From NCBI GenBank assembly GCA_030669775.1, contig DAOVCZ010000045.1, forward strand, positions 1 through 10,759: DNA of 10,759 nt, in the 5' to 3' direction. Below the pieces are notes generated by a model. The model did no database searches. It was not told the origin of the DNA and saw nothing but the letters and a program-made list of their open reading frames with translations. Position numbers and translations under genes: made by a program. How positions within the stretch are numbered: position 1 is the first letter of the stretch; each line of letters starts with the position of its first letter. This document shows, piece after piece, positions 1 through 6,748 of this stretch. This stretch comes from Chloroflexota bacterium. GTDB taxonomy: Bacteria; Chloroflexota; Anaerolineae; Anaerolineales; UBA4823.

Positions 1-1206
1 TTGCCAGACTCGGGGATCTTCACGCTTCCTCCATCAACCATGGCTTTCACAGCCATCGCCGTACCGTTGACGATTGTCGCGGTGGCAGCGGTAGTTTATT
101 TTCAACGTGGCCAGGAAGCTCAATACAATATCCACTTCTCCTCGGCTCAAGAGGCTGCAAAACTAGCAGAGATAAAGACAGATCCCAAAGAGCAAAGATT
201 AGCCTGGGAAACTACATTGCTGCATCTGAACAACGCAGAGCTTTACCAAAGCACTGAGGAATCGCAGGATCTACGGATGCATGCTCAAGGGATAGTGGAT
301 GACCTCAATGCGATCGAACGCCTCGATTTCCGCCCTGCAATCGTCGACCAGCTCGAAGAGACCGCCCAAATCACGCGCCTGGTAACAAGGGATGACAGCC
401 TATATATGCTCAATGCGACCGATGGCGTAGTTGAGCGAGCTATCCTGACCAATGAAGGATACCGTATTGATACAACCTTCCAATGTGGACCAGGTCCCTA
501 TGGCGGATTTATTGTCGGAGCCATTATCGATATTGCCCCGATGCCATTTGGAAATGATCTCCAAGCCACGATCATGGGGATAGATGGCAATGGAAACTTA
601 TTACGCTGCATTCCCGGAGCTACACCTCTGGCTTCGCCTATGGAACCGCCTGATATTAATTGGGGCACCCCGCGAGGTATAACCATCGATGGCAATGACC
701 TCTATGTCCTCGACCCCCAAACCAATGCGGTGTGGATATATCGGGGTATGGACGTCTCCCAAGCGCCCAGGTTATTCTTCGATCAGCAAATTCCTCCCAT
801 GCAAGATGTCATTGACATTGAAATTAATCAAAACGACCTCTATCTACTTCATGAGGACGGTCACTTGACCACATGTGTTTATAGTACCTTGGCAACCTCG
901 CCCACCCGCTGCAAAAACCCGGAGATTTATACTGATCCTCGTCCAGGTCGTCAGAGTGGTCCCTTCATTGAGGATACCTTCTTCTCCCAAATTCAATTCT
1001 CCCCACCTCCCGAGCCAACCATTTACTTGCTCGATCCAAACTCGCGAGCTATCTATCGATTCAGCGTCCGCCTGACCCTAGACCGTCAGTTCCGTTCACA
1101 CGAAAACATGCCAGAAGGACCTGCTACAGCCTTTACGGTCAATCGCAGCAATCACACGGTTTTCCTGGCTATCGGGGACCAGGTGTATTACGCACCCTTA
1201 CCTTAA
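1..1206 (+). CDS. Membrane-anchored beta-propeller-like protein, 5'-truncated by window edge
   Basis: The frame is open from base 1 to the TAA at 1204-1206, giving about 401 visible residues. The TTG at base 1 has no visible ribosome binding site and probably is not the true start, so the gene most likely continues upstream. One hydrophobic segment (about residues 14-34) is followed by a charged helical stretch (about 40-105). The rest is beta-rich, with recurring blade-like units such as DDSLYML, GNDLYVLD, QNDLYLL, TIYLLD and HTVFLAI, each preceded by a hydrophobic strand. This pattern is typical of NHL/YVTN-like propellers. The likely topology is an N-terminal part in the cytoplasm (mostly outside the window), one membrane pass and an extracytoplasmic propeller. 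I do not recognise a specific family or ligand. It converges on the PP2C gene and may belong to the same signalling neighbourhood, but that is inference. Confidence 0.75.
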   Translation: MPDSGIFTLPPSTMAFTAIAVPLTIVAVAAVVYFQRGQEAQYNIHFSSAQEAAKLAEIKTDPKEQRLAWETTLLHLNNAELYQSTEESQDLRMHAQGIVDDLNAIERLDFRPAIVDQLEETAQITRLVTRDDSLYMLNATDGVVERAILTNEGYRIDTTFQCGPGPYGGFIVGAIIDIAPMPFGNDLQATIMGIDGNGNLLRCIPGATPLASPMEPPDINWGTPRGITIDGNDLYVLDPQTNAVWIYRGMDVSQAPRLFFDQQIPPMQDVIDIEINQNDLYLLHEDGHLTTCVYSTLATSPTRCKNPEIYTDPRPGRQSGPFIEDTFFSQIQFSPPPEPTIYLLDPNSRAIYRFSVRLTLDRQFRSHENMPEGPATAFTVNRSNHTVFLAIGDQVYYAPLP

Positions 1207-1256
1207 TTCCGTAAGTCAAAAACCAATCTGGTTAAAGTAAAAAAGAGTCAATATCA

Positions 1257-1314
1257 CCGGGATAATGGGCATCGCATTTGGTTTAACTGCCACTCGATGC
1301 CTAACAATTATCGG
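1257..1314. repeat. Imperfect inverted repeat between convergent genes, possible bidirectional terminator
   Basis: The inner arms GGCATCG (1268-1274) and CGATGCC (1295-1301) pair perfectly over 7 bp around a 20-base loop. The outer arms GATAAT (1261-1266) and ATTATC (1307-1312) pair over 6 bp and can be extended by two C-G pairs across a bulge. The element lies between the stop codons of two convergent genes, where a shared transcription end is expected. Neither strand has a clear U-run after the stem, so it is not a textbook intrinsic terminator. Confidence 0.4.
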
Positions 1315-1327
1315 GATAAGGTGGGAA

Positions 1328-2470
1328 CTACGGTCCAGTCGTGGAGGTTGGCCAGGGTGTGTATGTTGCGGGGATAGAAGTTGCGGAGGTGGGAATCACT
1401 GAGGAGATCGGGGAAGGACTCGCTTCTGGTGTCCGTTGCGGGGTTTGCGGGGATTGAGTAGTGGGTACGGTTGTCAGAGTGACTGTTGGCGAACTGATCT
1501 CTGTTGTGCTCCCTGGCTGGATTGTCGCGGGTGGCAATCCCCCTTCCCAGAAGTACATTCGATATATCCACCCACCCATCAAAGCAACCGCTAAAAACGC
1601 AACCAAAACCAGTGCGACCACTAAACGATTTCTGGTTTTTGGAACGCTCGTTATCACTTTCTCTTCTGGAATCTGGATGCCAATTATGGTGATGTTGTCA
1701 TGACCACCCCGTTTGTTTGCCAGCTCGATTAACCCATCAAGCGCTTTTTGGAGAGGTTGATTTCCAAGAGCAGCATTGATCTCATCATCTGAAACGAGAT
1801 CGGTGAGACCATCACTGCACAACAGTAGAGAATCGCCTGGCTCCAGGCGCATCCCTTGATTTGCCACTGCTTGCTGATCACTTTCTCCTGGTCGAAGATG
1901 TAATCTAAAATCTGGAATCGCTGGTTGTTTGGAACCCAGAAATCGACGAATAAGATGAGCATTCGGGTGTGAGTGAGCCTGGTCCAGAGTCAATATCCCC
2001 GACTCGATCGCCTCCTGCACCCAGGTATGGTCAATGGTCAATTGGCTGATACTATCGCCTCGCCTGAGATAGATTCGAGAATCTCCCATAGAGGCGAGAT
2101 AAAGACGATCGCCGATCACCCAGGCGCATGCTGCCGTAGTACTCATGCCTGCATTTGCAGGATTGACGGTCGCCTGAGAATAAATCACTTGATTTGTCTG
2201 GAAGAATGCCTCTTTAAGGGCAGCCAAAGGTTGGTTGGCGTCGCTTTCGGCGATGATCTGGCTGATCATTTCAACAGCCAAAGACGAGGCAACCTCTCCT
2301 GCCTGATGACCCCCAACCCCATCAGCAACAATTGCTAGAATGGAGGGCGTTGGATCGGATTCGCTCAAGGTATGTGCAGAAACCGCGTAATTATCCTCGT
2401 TGTTTTTCCCAGCTTTCCCAGGATCTGTGGCCGCAAATACAGGTAAATGGGCGCTATCCGCTGGGATCAT
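1328..2470 (-). CDS. PP2C-family Ser/Thr protein phosphatase with TM segment and extracytoplasmic tail
   Basis: This 380-residue protein should remove phosphate from Ser/Thr-phosphorylated proteins with a two-metal centre, in the cytoplasm next to the membrane. The catalytic domain spans about residues 10-267. It shows NNED (23-26), ADGVGG (49-54) followed by GE/AS, MGDSR (128-132), CSDGLTDL (218-225) and GGHDNIT (255-261). The metal-binding acidic residues D26, D50, D220 and D258 are present. The arginine normally found three residues before NED is Gly21, with Lys22 next to it. A transmembrane helix follows (about 282-303), then a Pro/Ser/Thr-rich tail (311-380) predicted to lie outside the cell. 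The ATG at 2470 is chosen because it matches the family N-terminus, follows a GGGAGG site and overlaps the upstream stop as ATGA; the frame is also open further upstream, inside the FHA gene. Tight coupling to that gene suggests joint function opposing an unseen Hanks-type kinase. Confidence 0.93.
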   Translation of the reverse strand: MIPADSAHLPVFAATDPGKAGKNNEDNYAVSAHTLSESDPTPSILAIVADGVGGHQAGEVASSLAVEMISQIIAESDANQPLAALKEAFFQTNQVIYSQATVNPANAGMSTTAACAWVIGDRLYLASMGDSRIYLRRGDSISQLTIDHTWVQEAIESGILTLDQAHSHPNAHLIRRFLGSKQPAIPDFRLHLRPGESDQQAVANQGMRLEPGDSLLLCSDGLTDLVSDDEINAALGNQPLQKALDGLIELANKRGGHDNITIIGIQIPEEKVITSVPKTRNRLVVALVLVAFLAVALMGGWIYRMYFWEGGLPPATIQPGSTTEISSPTVTLTTVPTTQSPQTPQRTPEASPSPISSVIPTSATSIPATYTPWPTSTTGP

Positions 2471-4377
2471 GGTACTGAATCCTCCCGTCTTTGCACTGGC
2501 TTGCGTACCCGATGTGGATCTCGCATGATAAATCGAAAACCAACTCGACCGATGTGAATTAAGTCTCCTTGCTCTAGCATCGTCCCTTCTTTGGACACAG
2601 GCGAGTAATTTACCCAAGTACCAGCTATGGACCCTTCATCTGACAGCCGAAAAACTCCTCTCGATTCCCGCTGTAGCCTGGCGTGTAAACTTTCCACCGA
2701 GTCATCTTCAATCACCTGATCAGCTTGACCAGCATCCCTCCCAAAAGTCACTAGTTCGCTGGTGATTGCAATGGGTGGATTGCTATCTTCCTGGTTGGAA
2801 TCGGACAAAGGGACAAGATGTGCATAGGATTTGGAGGTTATGCGTCCTCTTGGCCATTGAAAACGATTGATCCAAGTCGAGCGAGATTGGGTTGTCTGTT
2901 CCGGTTGGAGTATAACAGGCTGCGTAACAGGGTCAGATAGCTTTTTGCGGCGTCGATATTCTCTAATGAAACCAGGACGCAATCTACCTCCAAGGACCAA
3001 AACCAGCAGCAAGACTGCACCTGAAATCGCAACAACAATGGCAGCCAGCAAGGTCCGGTTTTGAGAAACAACCCACAATGCGCTTGTTCCAGAATCGCCA
3101 ATAGTGATTTGAACCGCGGTTTCAACGGTCTTTCCAGTCAATCCCAGGTTATCTTCGACTTCGACTACCAGAATGTGCTCCCCACTGGACGTATACTCGC
3201 TCAAATCCCAGGTAAATTGGTCGAATGGATCGGTCCGGTTAGTTTCTGTCACCTCCCCGTCGACATAGAGTGTCGTTTCCTTAAGAGATCTAACATGTCC
3301 GTCCGGGAATTCAACCATCAATTCCAATTGCTGAGAGTTTGGGGATAGTACCTCGGGATCACCATCCTCCGCCAGATTAACCCGTTCGATCTCCTTTGGG
3401 GGCGAGACAAAGGCAATACTCGGTGGCATTACTTCTAGATCAAACTCTTGCAGCGCTGAAGCATAATCTTGTCCATTGAAGTTGACCTCAGCACTCACCT
3501 GGTGGGGACCACTGGTTGTGATCCGCGAATCGTACGCTAAGGAATAAGCATTACGGATTGCTTCGAGAAATTCTTCAGGGGAGGGGATCGATTCCTGCCC
3601 AGAATAAGCAAACATTTTCCCACCAGTTTGTTCTGCGAGTGTCGCCAATTGTTCCGCCTGCATAGAGGAAAATAACTCCGCAGAAGCAACCAGCCAGACG
3701 AATATTTTAACTCCTTGTTGGTTGGCTCGCGCAGCTAGGCTTTGTAATCCCAAAGATACATCCTGTCCAGGTAGTGGGGTGACAAACAGCACAGCTCGAC
3801 CCATGCCAGGATTTGTCGTTGGATCTGCTGCAACATCCAATGCCTGTGCCAATACATCGAAATCAGGTCCGGTTTCGCTGCCAGTTGGCGTGAAGGAGAT
3901 AAGGGAGGCAACCCATCTATCTAACTCGGCCGTGTGTGTTGATTCAGGACCATCTGCAACGACAATACTCAAATCATCAACCGTCGAACCTTCCCGCGCT
4001 TTCGCCCAATCCAGTAGAGCTTGTACCAGATATTCGTACCGGCTCACTCCCTGAACATCACGGATAGTAAAAGCTGGTCCTGGGCTGACTGCCAGTACGA
4101 ATTGGACTCCAGTGCATATATGCTCTAATTCATCAACCGGCAGCCGGGTACCATCCTCGGTTATGCGAACGTTGTGCTCTTCTAAGCCGAATACAAAATC
4201 CCCCTCTGCTGTGCGCACATCTAAATAGCTCGAAATCCTTGGAAATTCTTCCGTATCTATTGGGGCCAGTCTAACTTGACTCCCCTCTTGAGCAATTGCT
4301 GGTTTGTTGAAAACACCCAATACCAGGAGTTGGATCCAAATCAGGGTCAGGAAAACCCTGGGTGGAGGGAGTGACAT
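2467..4377 (-). CDS. Secreted VWA-like / transmembrane / FHA-domain signalling protein
   Basis: The product has 636 residues when read from the ATG at 4377; a TTG two codons earlier is possible. Residues 1-30 form a signal peptide with a likely AIA-Q cleavage site. A von Willebrand A-like fold covers about 90-285 (strands FVLAVS, LSIVVA, AVLFVT, KIFVWLVA). Its MIDAS motif is degenerate: the expected DxSxS reads AVSPG. Ig-like beta domains follow (about 290-320 and 350-427), then one transmembrane helix (442-463), a basic linker and a C-terminal cytoplasmic FHA domain (about 540-616) with GR at 546-547 and H565. In the FHA domain the usual Ser three residues before the His is Glu562, and the usual Asn of the NG motif is Ala585. 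The protein could carry an outside signal to phosphopeptide-based partners inside. It overlaps the PP2C gene by ATGA and lies 47 bases after guaA. Confidence 0.88.
   Translation of the reverse strand: MSLPPPRVFLTLIWIQLLVLGVFNKPAIAQEGSQVRLAPIDTEEFPRISSYLDVRTAEGDFVFGLEEHNVRITEDGTRLPVDELEHICTGVQFVLAVSPGPAFTIRDVQGVSRYEYLVQALLDWAKAREGSTVDDLSIVVADGPESTHTAELDRWVASLISFTPTGSETGPDFDVLAQALDVAADPTTNPGMGRAVLFVTPLPGQDVSLGLQSLAARANQQGVKIFVWLVASAELFSSMQAEQLATLAEQTGGKMFAYSGQESIPSPEEFLEAIRNAYSLAYDSRITTSGPHQVSAEVNFNGQDYASALQEFDLEVMPPSIAFVSPPKEIERVNLAEDGDPEVLSPNSQQLELMVEFPDGHVRSLKETTLYVDGEVTETNRTDPFDQFTWDLSEYTSSGEHILVVEVEDNLGLTGKTVETAVQITIGDSGTSALWVVSQNRTLLAAIVVAISGAVLLLVLVLGGRLRPGFIREYRRRKKLSDPVTQPVILQPEQTTQSRSTWINRFQWPRGRITSKSYAHLVPLSDSNQEDSNPPIAITSELVTFGRDAGQADQVIEDDSVESLHARLQRESRGVFRLSDEGSIAGTWVNYSPVSKEGTMLEQGDLIHIGRVGFRFIMRDPHRVRKPVQRREDSVP
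2481..2486 (-). promoter_or_regulatory. Ribosome binding site fixing the PP2C start
   Basis: GGGAGG on the minus strand ends 10 bases before the ATG at 2470. It lies inside the last codons of the FHA gene. It supports this ATG over start codons further upstream in the same frame, which would add about 49 residues not expected for the family. Confidence 0.7.
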
Positions 4378-4383
4378 AGGCAA

Positions 4384-4392
4384 ATTTTAGCA
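4384..4392 (-). promoter_or_regulatory. Extended -10 promoter candidate before the VWA/FHA gene
   Basis: The minus strand reads TGCTAAAAT (4392 to 4384), an extended -10 with five of six matches to TATAAT. I see no good -35. Only six bases separate it from the ATG at 4377, so transcription would begin at or next to the start codon. No Shine-Dalgarno sequence precedes that ATG, which fits a leaderless message. The gene could also be transcribed by read-through from guaA. Confidence 0.45.
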
Positions 4393-4424
4393 CATGATTG
4401 TTGGAATGGTTTTGTTGAGAATTC

Positions 4425-5984
4425 TTATTCCCATTCAATGGTCCCTGGTGGCTTGCTGGTGATATCGTACACCACCCGGTTAACACCTTGAACTTCATTT
4501 ACGATCCGGTTGGCGATTCGAGCCAATAACTCATGGGGCAGGCGCGCCCAATCTGCGGTCATGAAATCCTCCGTTGTGACCGCTCGCAGAACAATCACTT
4601 CCTGGTAAGTGCGTTGATCGCCCATCACACCCACTGAGCGCACCGGCAGCAATACGGCAAAAGCTTGAGCTGTCCCTTGTATATCCTCGCCCTCTGTTTT
4701 AATCGCCAATAATCCGGCATTCGCCAATTCAGCAACCAGGATCTCATCCGCCGCGCGTAAGCGCGCCAAGCGTTGCGGCGTTACTTCACCGAGGCAGCGG
4801 ACCGCCAAACCAGGCCCTGGAAAAGGTTGTCGCCAAACCAATTCTCCAGGCAAACCGAGAGCCTCTCCCACAGCACGGACTTCATCCTTAAAGAGATAGC
4901 GCAAAGGTTCAACCAGATCAAAATGCAAATCCTGTGGTAATCCACCGACATTATGATGAGTTTTTATGCGATCCACTTTCGAGCGATCTGCCGCCTGGGA
5001 TTCGACCACGTCTGGATAGATCGTGCCTTGAACCAGGAATTTCGGCTGACCAAGTCTCACAGCTTGTTTTTCAAAAACGCGAATAAATGTCTCCCCGATC
5101 ACCCGCCTCTTTTCTTCCGGCTCTGTGATACCTGCCAACCTGCTCATAAACTCAACTATCGCGTCAACAGCGACCAGCTCAATTCCCAGGTTCTGTCGAA
5201 ATGCAGCAATGACTTGCCGGACCTCCCCTTGGCGTAAGAGGCCATTGTCCACAAACACCGAAACCAATCGATCTCCGACAGCTTTATGAACCAAAGCAAC
5301 CGCGACACTCGAATCAACTCCCCCACTTACTGCCGCCAACACTCGACCCTCTCCAACTTGATCCTGGATACGGGCTAGACTTTCGAGAATTATCGATTCG
5401 GGAGTCCAATCAGGCTTGGCACCACACACATCTCTCACAAATCGCTGCAGGAATATTCCTCCCTGCGGGGTGTGGCGAACCTCTGGGTGAAATTGCACAC
5501 CAAAGTAACCCCGCTCGATATCCCCAATGAAAGCCGCAGGAGAATTTTCACTTCGGGCAAGCACCACAAAGCCTTCGGGCGGTGTCTCCACTCGATCGCC
5601 GTGCGACATCCACACTTTGTGACTACCCGCTTCAATGAGTGGATTGGAAGACGTGGTCACCAATTCCGCAGGTCCGTACTCGCGCTGATCAGTTGGAGCC
5701 ACGATGCCACCTAAGGCATGGGTAAGCGCCTGCATGCCGTAGCAGATCCCGAGAACTGGCAGATCACTCCCAATAACATATGCTGGAATATATGGCGAGT
5801 TTGGAGCATATACAGAAGCCGGTCCTCCCGAAAGAATAAAACCCTGGGGATTAATTCCGAGCACCTGGTCGGCTTGCGTGTCCCAGGGGAAGAGCTCACA
5901 ATAGACATGAGCTTCTCTGATCCGCCTGGCGATCAGCTGTGCATATTGGGAACCAAAGTCGAGAATCGCAATCGAGTCCATCAT
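4425..5984 (-). CDS. guaA: GMP synthase (glutamine-hydrolysing)
   Basis: GuaA converts XMP to GMP using ATP and glutamine, in the cytoplasm. The 519 residues match the usual full length. The N-terminal class I glutamine amidotransferase domain (about 1-190) has the nucleophile Cys81 in GICYGMQ and the partners His166 and Glu168 in FHPEV. The ATP-pyrophosphatase domain begins near 195, with the P-loop SGGVDSS (220-226). The dimerisation/XMP-binding part carries RQPFPGPGL (385-393) and ends in the hallmark KPPGTIEWE. Two adjacent ATG codons sit at the start (5984 and 5981); neither has a strong Shine-Dalgarno. The gene lies 55 bases downstream of xpt on the same strand, so the two may be co-transcribed, with Xpt supplying XMP for this enzyme. 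Nothing appears truncated, and all catalytic residues are present. Confidence 0.98.
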   Translation of the reverse strand: MMDSIAILDFGSQYAQLIARRIREAHVYCELFPWDTQADQVLGINPQGFILSGGPASVYAPNSPYIPAYVIGSDLPVLGICYGMQALTHALGGIVAPTDQREYGPAELVTTSSNPLIEAGSHKVWMSHGDRVETPPEGFVVLARSENSPAAFIGDIERGYFGVQFHPEVRHTPQGGIFLQRFVRDVCGAKPDWTPESIILESLARIQDQVGEGRVLAAVSGGVDSSVAVALVHKAVGDRLVSVFVDNGLLRQGEVRQVIAAFRQNLGIELVAVDAIVEFMSRLAGITEPEEKRRVIGETFIRVFEKQAVRLGQPKFLVQGTIYPDVVESQAADRSKVDRIKTHHNVGGLPQDLHFDLVEPLRYLFKDEVRAVGEALGLPGELVWRQPFPGPGLAVRCLGEVTPQRLARLRAADEILVAELANAGLLAIKTEGEDIQGTAQAFAVLLPVRSVGVMGDQRTYQEVIVLRAVTTEDFMTADWARLPHELLARIANRIVNEVQGVNRVVYDITSKPPGTIEWE

Positions 5985-6039
5985 TCACATACCCAAATCA
6001 TACTTATAGCTCGAGATGGCAAGCTCAGATCATATTCCT

Positions 6040-6615
6040 TCAATCACTCTCGAAGAAAATCTGGTCACCTTCCATAGCAGAGACGACAGCCAGGGATTCG
6101 ATGGGGACACCAAGTTCGGCTAATGCGTCCCGCCCCCCCTCGAAACTCTTTTCGATCAGTGCTCCGATAGCCACAATGACTGCCCCTGCAGTTTGTGCAA
6201 GACGCACCAGGCCAAGTATGGTAGCGCCGGAGGCGAGAAAATCATCGATGATCAGAATGCGCTCACCACCAGCCAGGAATTCGGGGGAGACGATCAACTC
6301 AACTGTTCGCCCCTTGGTGTGCGAAGGGGTCAAAGTCAAGAAAACCTGATCCGGCATGGTGATGGGTTTTGATTTGCGGGCGTATACGACCGGCAGTCCC
6401 AGATGAAAGGCGGTGGTTAAAGCCGGTGCAATACCTGATATCTCGGCAGTGAGCACCTTCGTCGCCCCCATGTCGCGAAAACGCCGGGCAAATTCCTGAC
6501 CACAGGCATACATCAGCCTGGGATCGACTTGATGATTAATAAATCCATCTACTTTCAAGATACCATTCCCCAGGTTCTTCCCCTCCGCTGTTATGCGATC
6601 CTTTAATGCCTGCAT
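6040..6615 (-). CDS. xpt: Xanthine phosphoribosyltransferase
   Basis: This enzyme salvages xanthine by joining it to PRPP to form XMP. The 191-residue product aligns in order with Bacillus Xpt, which is about the same length. It opens MQALKDRI and continues KVDGFINHQVDP (21-32), EISGIAP (58-64), the PRPP-binding motif LIIDDFLASGAT (121-132) and EKSFEGGRD (155-163). The ATG at 6615 was chosen over in-frame starts at 6642 (ATG) and 6681 (TTG) because it matches the family N-terminus and follows a strong GAGGAGG site at five bases. The neighbour guaA uses its product, which strengthens the assignment over a generic purine phosphoribosyltransferase. It is transcribed divergently from maf. No purine riboswitch core is visible in its short leader. 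Confidence 0.93.
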   Translation of the reverse strand: MQALKDRITAEGKNLGNGILKVDGFINHQVDPRLMYACGQEFARRFRDMGATKVLTAEISGIAPALTTAFHLGLPVVYARKSKPITMPDQVFLTLTPSHTKGRTVELIVSPEFLAGGERILIIDDFLASGATILGLVRLAQTAGAVIVAIGALIEKSFEGGRDALAELGVPIESLAVVSAMEGDQIFFESD

Positions 6616-6620
6616 GCAGT

Positions 6621-6627
6621 CCTCCTC
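6621..6627 (-). promoter_or_regulatory. Strong ribosome binding site deciding the xpt start
   Basis: GAGGAGG on the minus strand is followed by five bases and the ATG at 6615. This is the best Shine-Dalgarno in the region. It argues against the longer in-frame starts, for which this sequence would be coding. Confidence 0.8.
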
Positions 6628-6659
6628 AGACAAGCTGTTCATTCCATCCTGTTTATTCG

Positions 6660-6665
6660 ATTTTA
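6660..6665 (-). promoter_or_regulatory. Possible -10 box of the xpt promoter
   Basis: TAAAAT (minus strand, 6665 to 6660) is preceded directly by TG. It would give a leader of roughly 40 bases before the xpt ATG. The hexamer 17 bases upstream (TGGTCT) is a poor -35, so this is only a candidate. Confidence 0.3.
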
Positions 6666-6713
6666 CATCTTCTTTGCTCAACAGACCAGAACCTTCAGAG
6701 CACCTATTCTGGG

Positions 6714-6741
6714 TTGGCTCGGTGATTACCTATGTTAAAAT
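6714..6741 (+). promoter_or_regulatory. Promoter of maf with extended -10
   Basis: A -35-like TTGGCT (6714-6719) is followed by a 16-base spacer ending in TGT and the -10 box TAAAAT (6736-6741). The TG at 6733-6734 makes this an extended -10. Only seven bases separate the box from the ATG at 6749, so the transcript probably begins at or beside the start codon and may be leaderless. There is no Shine-Dalgarno before that ATG. The core from TG to ATG is nearly the same as that upstream of the VWA/FHA gene. Confidence 0.6.
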
Positions 6742-6748
6742 TGTGCCT

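Noticed and set aside
1217..1233. Intrinsic terminator for the minus-strand transcript (AACCA-ATC-TGGTT hairpin)
   Set aside because: The stem is only 5 bp with a 3-base loop, and just three T residues follow it on the minus strand; too weak to list.
1308..1571. Frameshifted tail of the PP2C gene
   Set aside because: The low-complexity Pro/Ser/Thr tail reads cleanly to the stop at 1328 in the main frame; the other frame has no coherent features.
1973..2338. Plus-strand open frame opposite the PP2C gene (and similar opposite-strand frames within guaA and the VWA/FHA gene)
   Set aside because: These lie wholly inside genes with clear family motifs on the other strand, and their translations show no domain pattern.
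2471..2617. N-terminal extension of the PP2C protein by about 49 residues
   Set aside because: This stretch lies within the FHA gene, is Arg/Ser-rich and unlike the family; the ATGA overlap with its GGGAGG site gives a better start.
5985..6039. Separate guaA promoter (TTGCCA with TATGAT)
   Set aside because: The spacer is only 14 bases, too short for a normal sigma-70 type promoter, and TATAAG nearby is even closer.
6616..6748. Purine riboswitch upstream of xpt
   Set aside because: I looked for the conserved core of the purine aptamer and did not see it, and the likely leader is too short.
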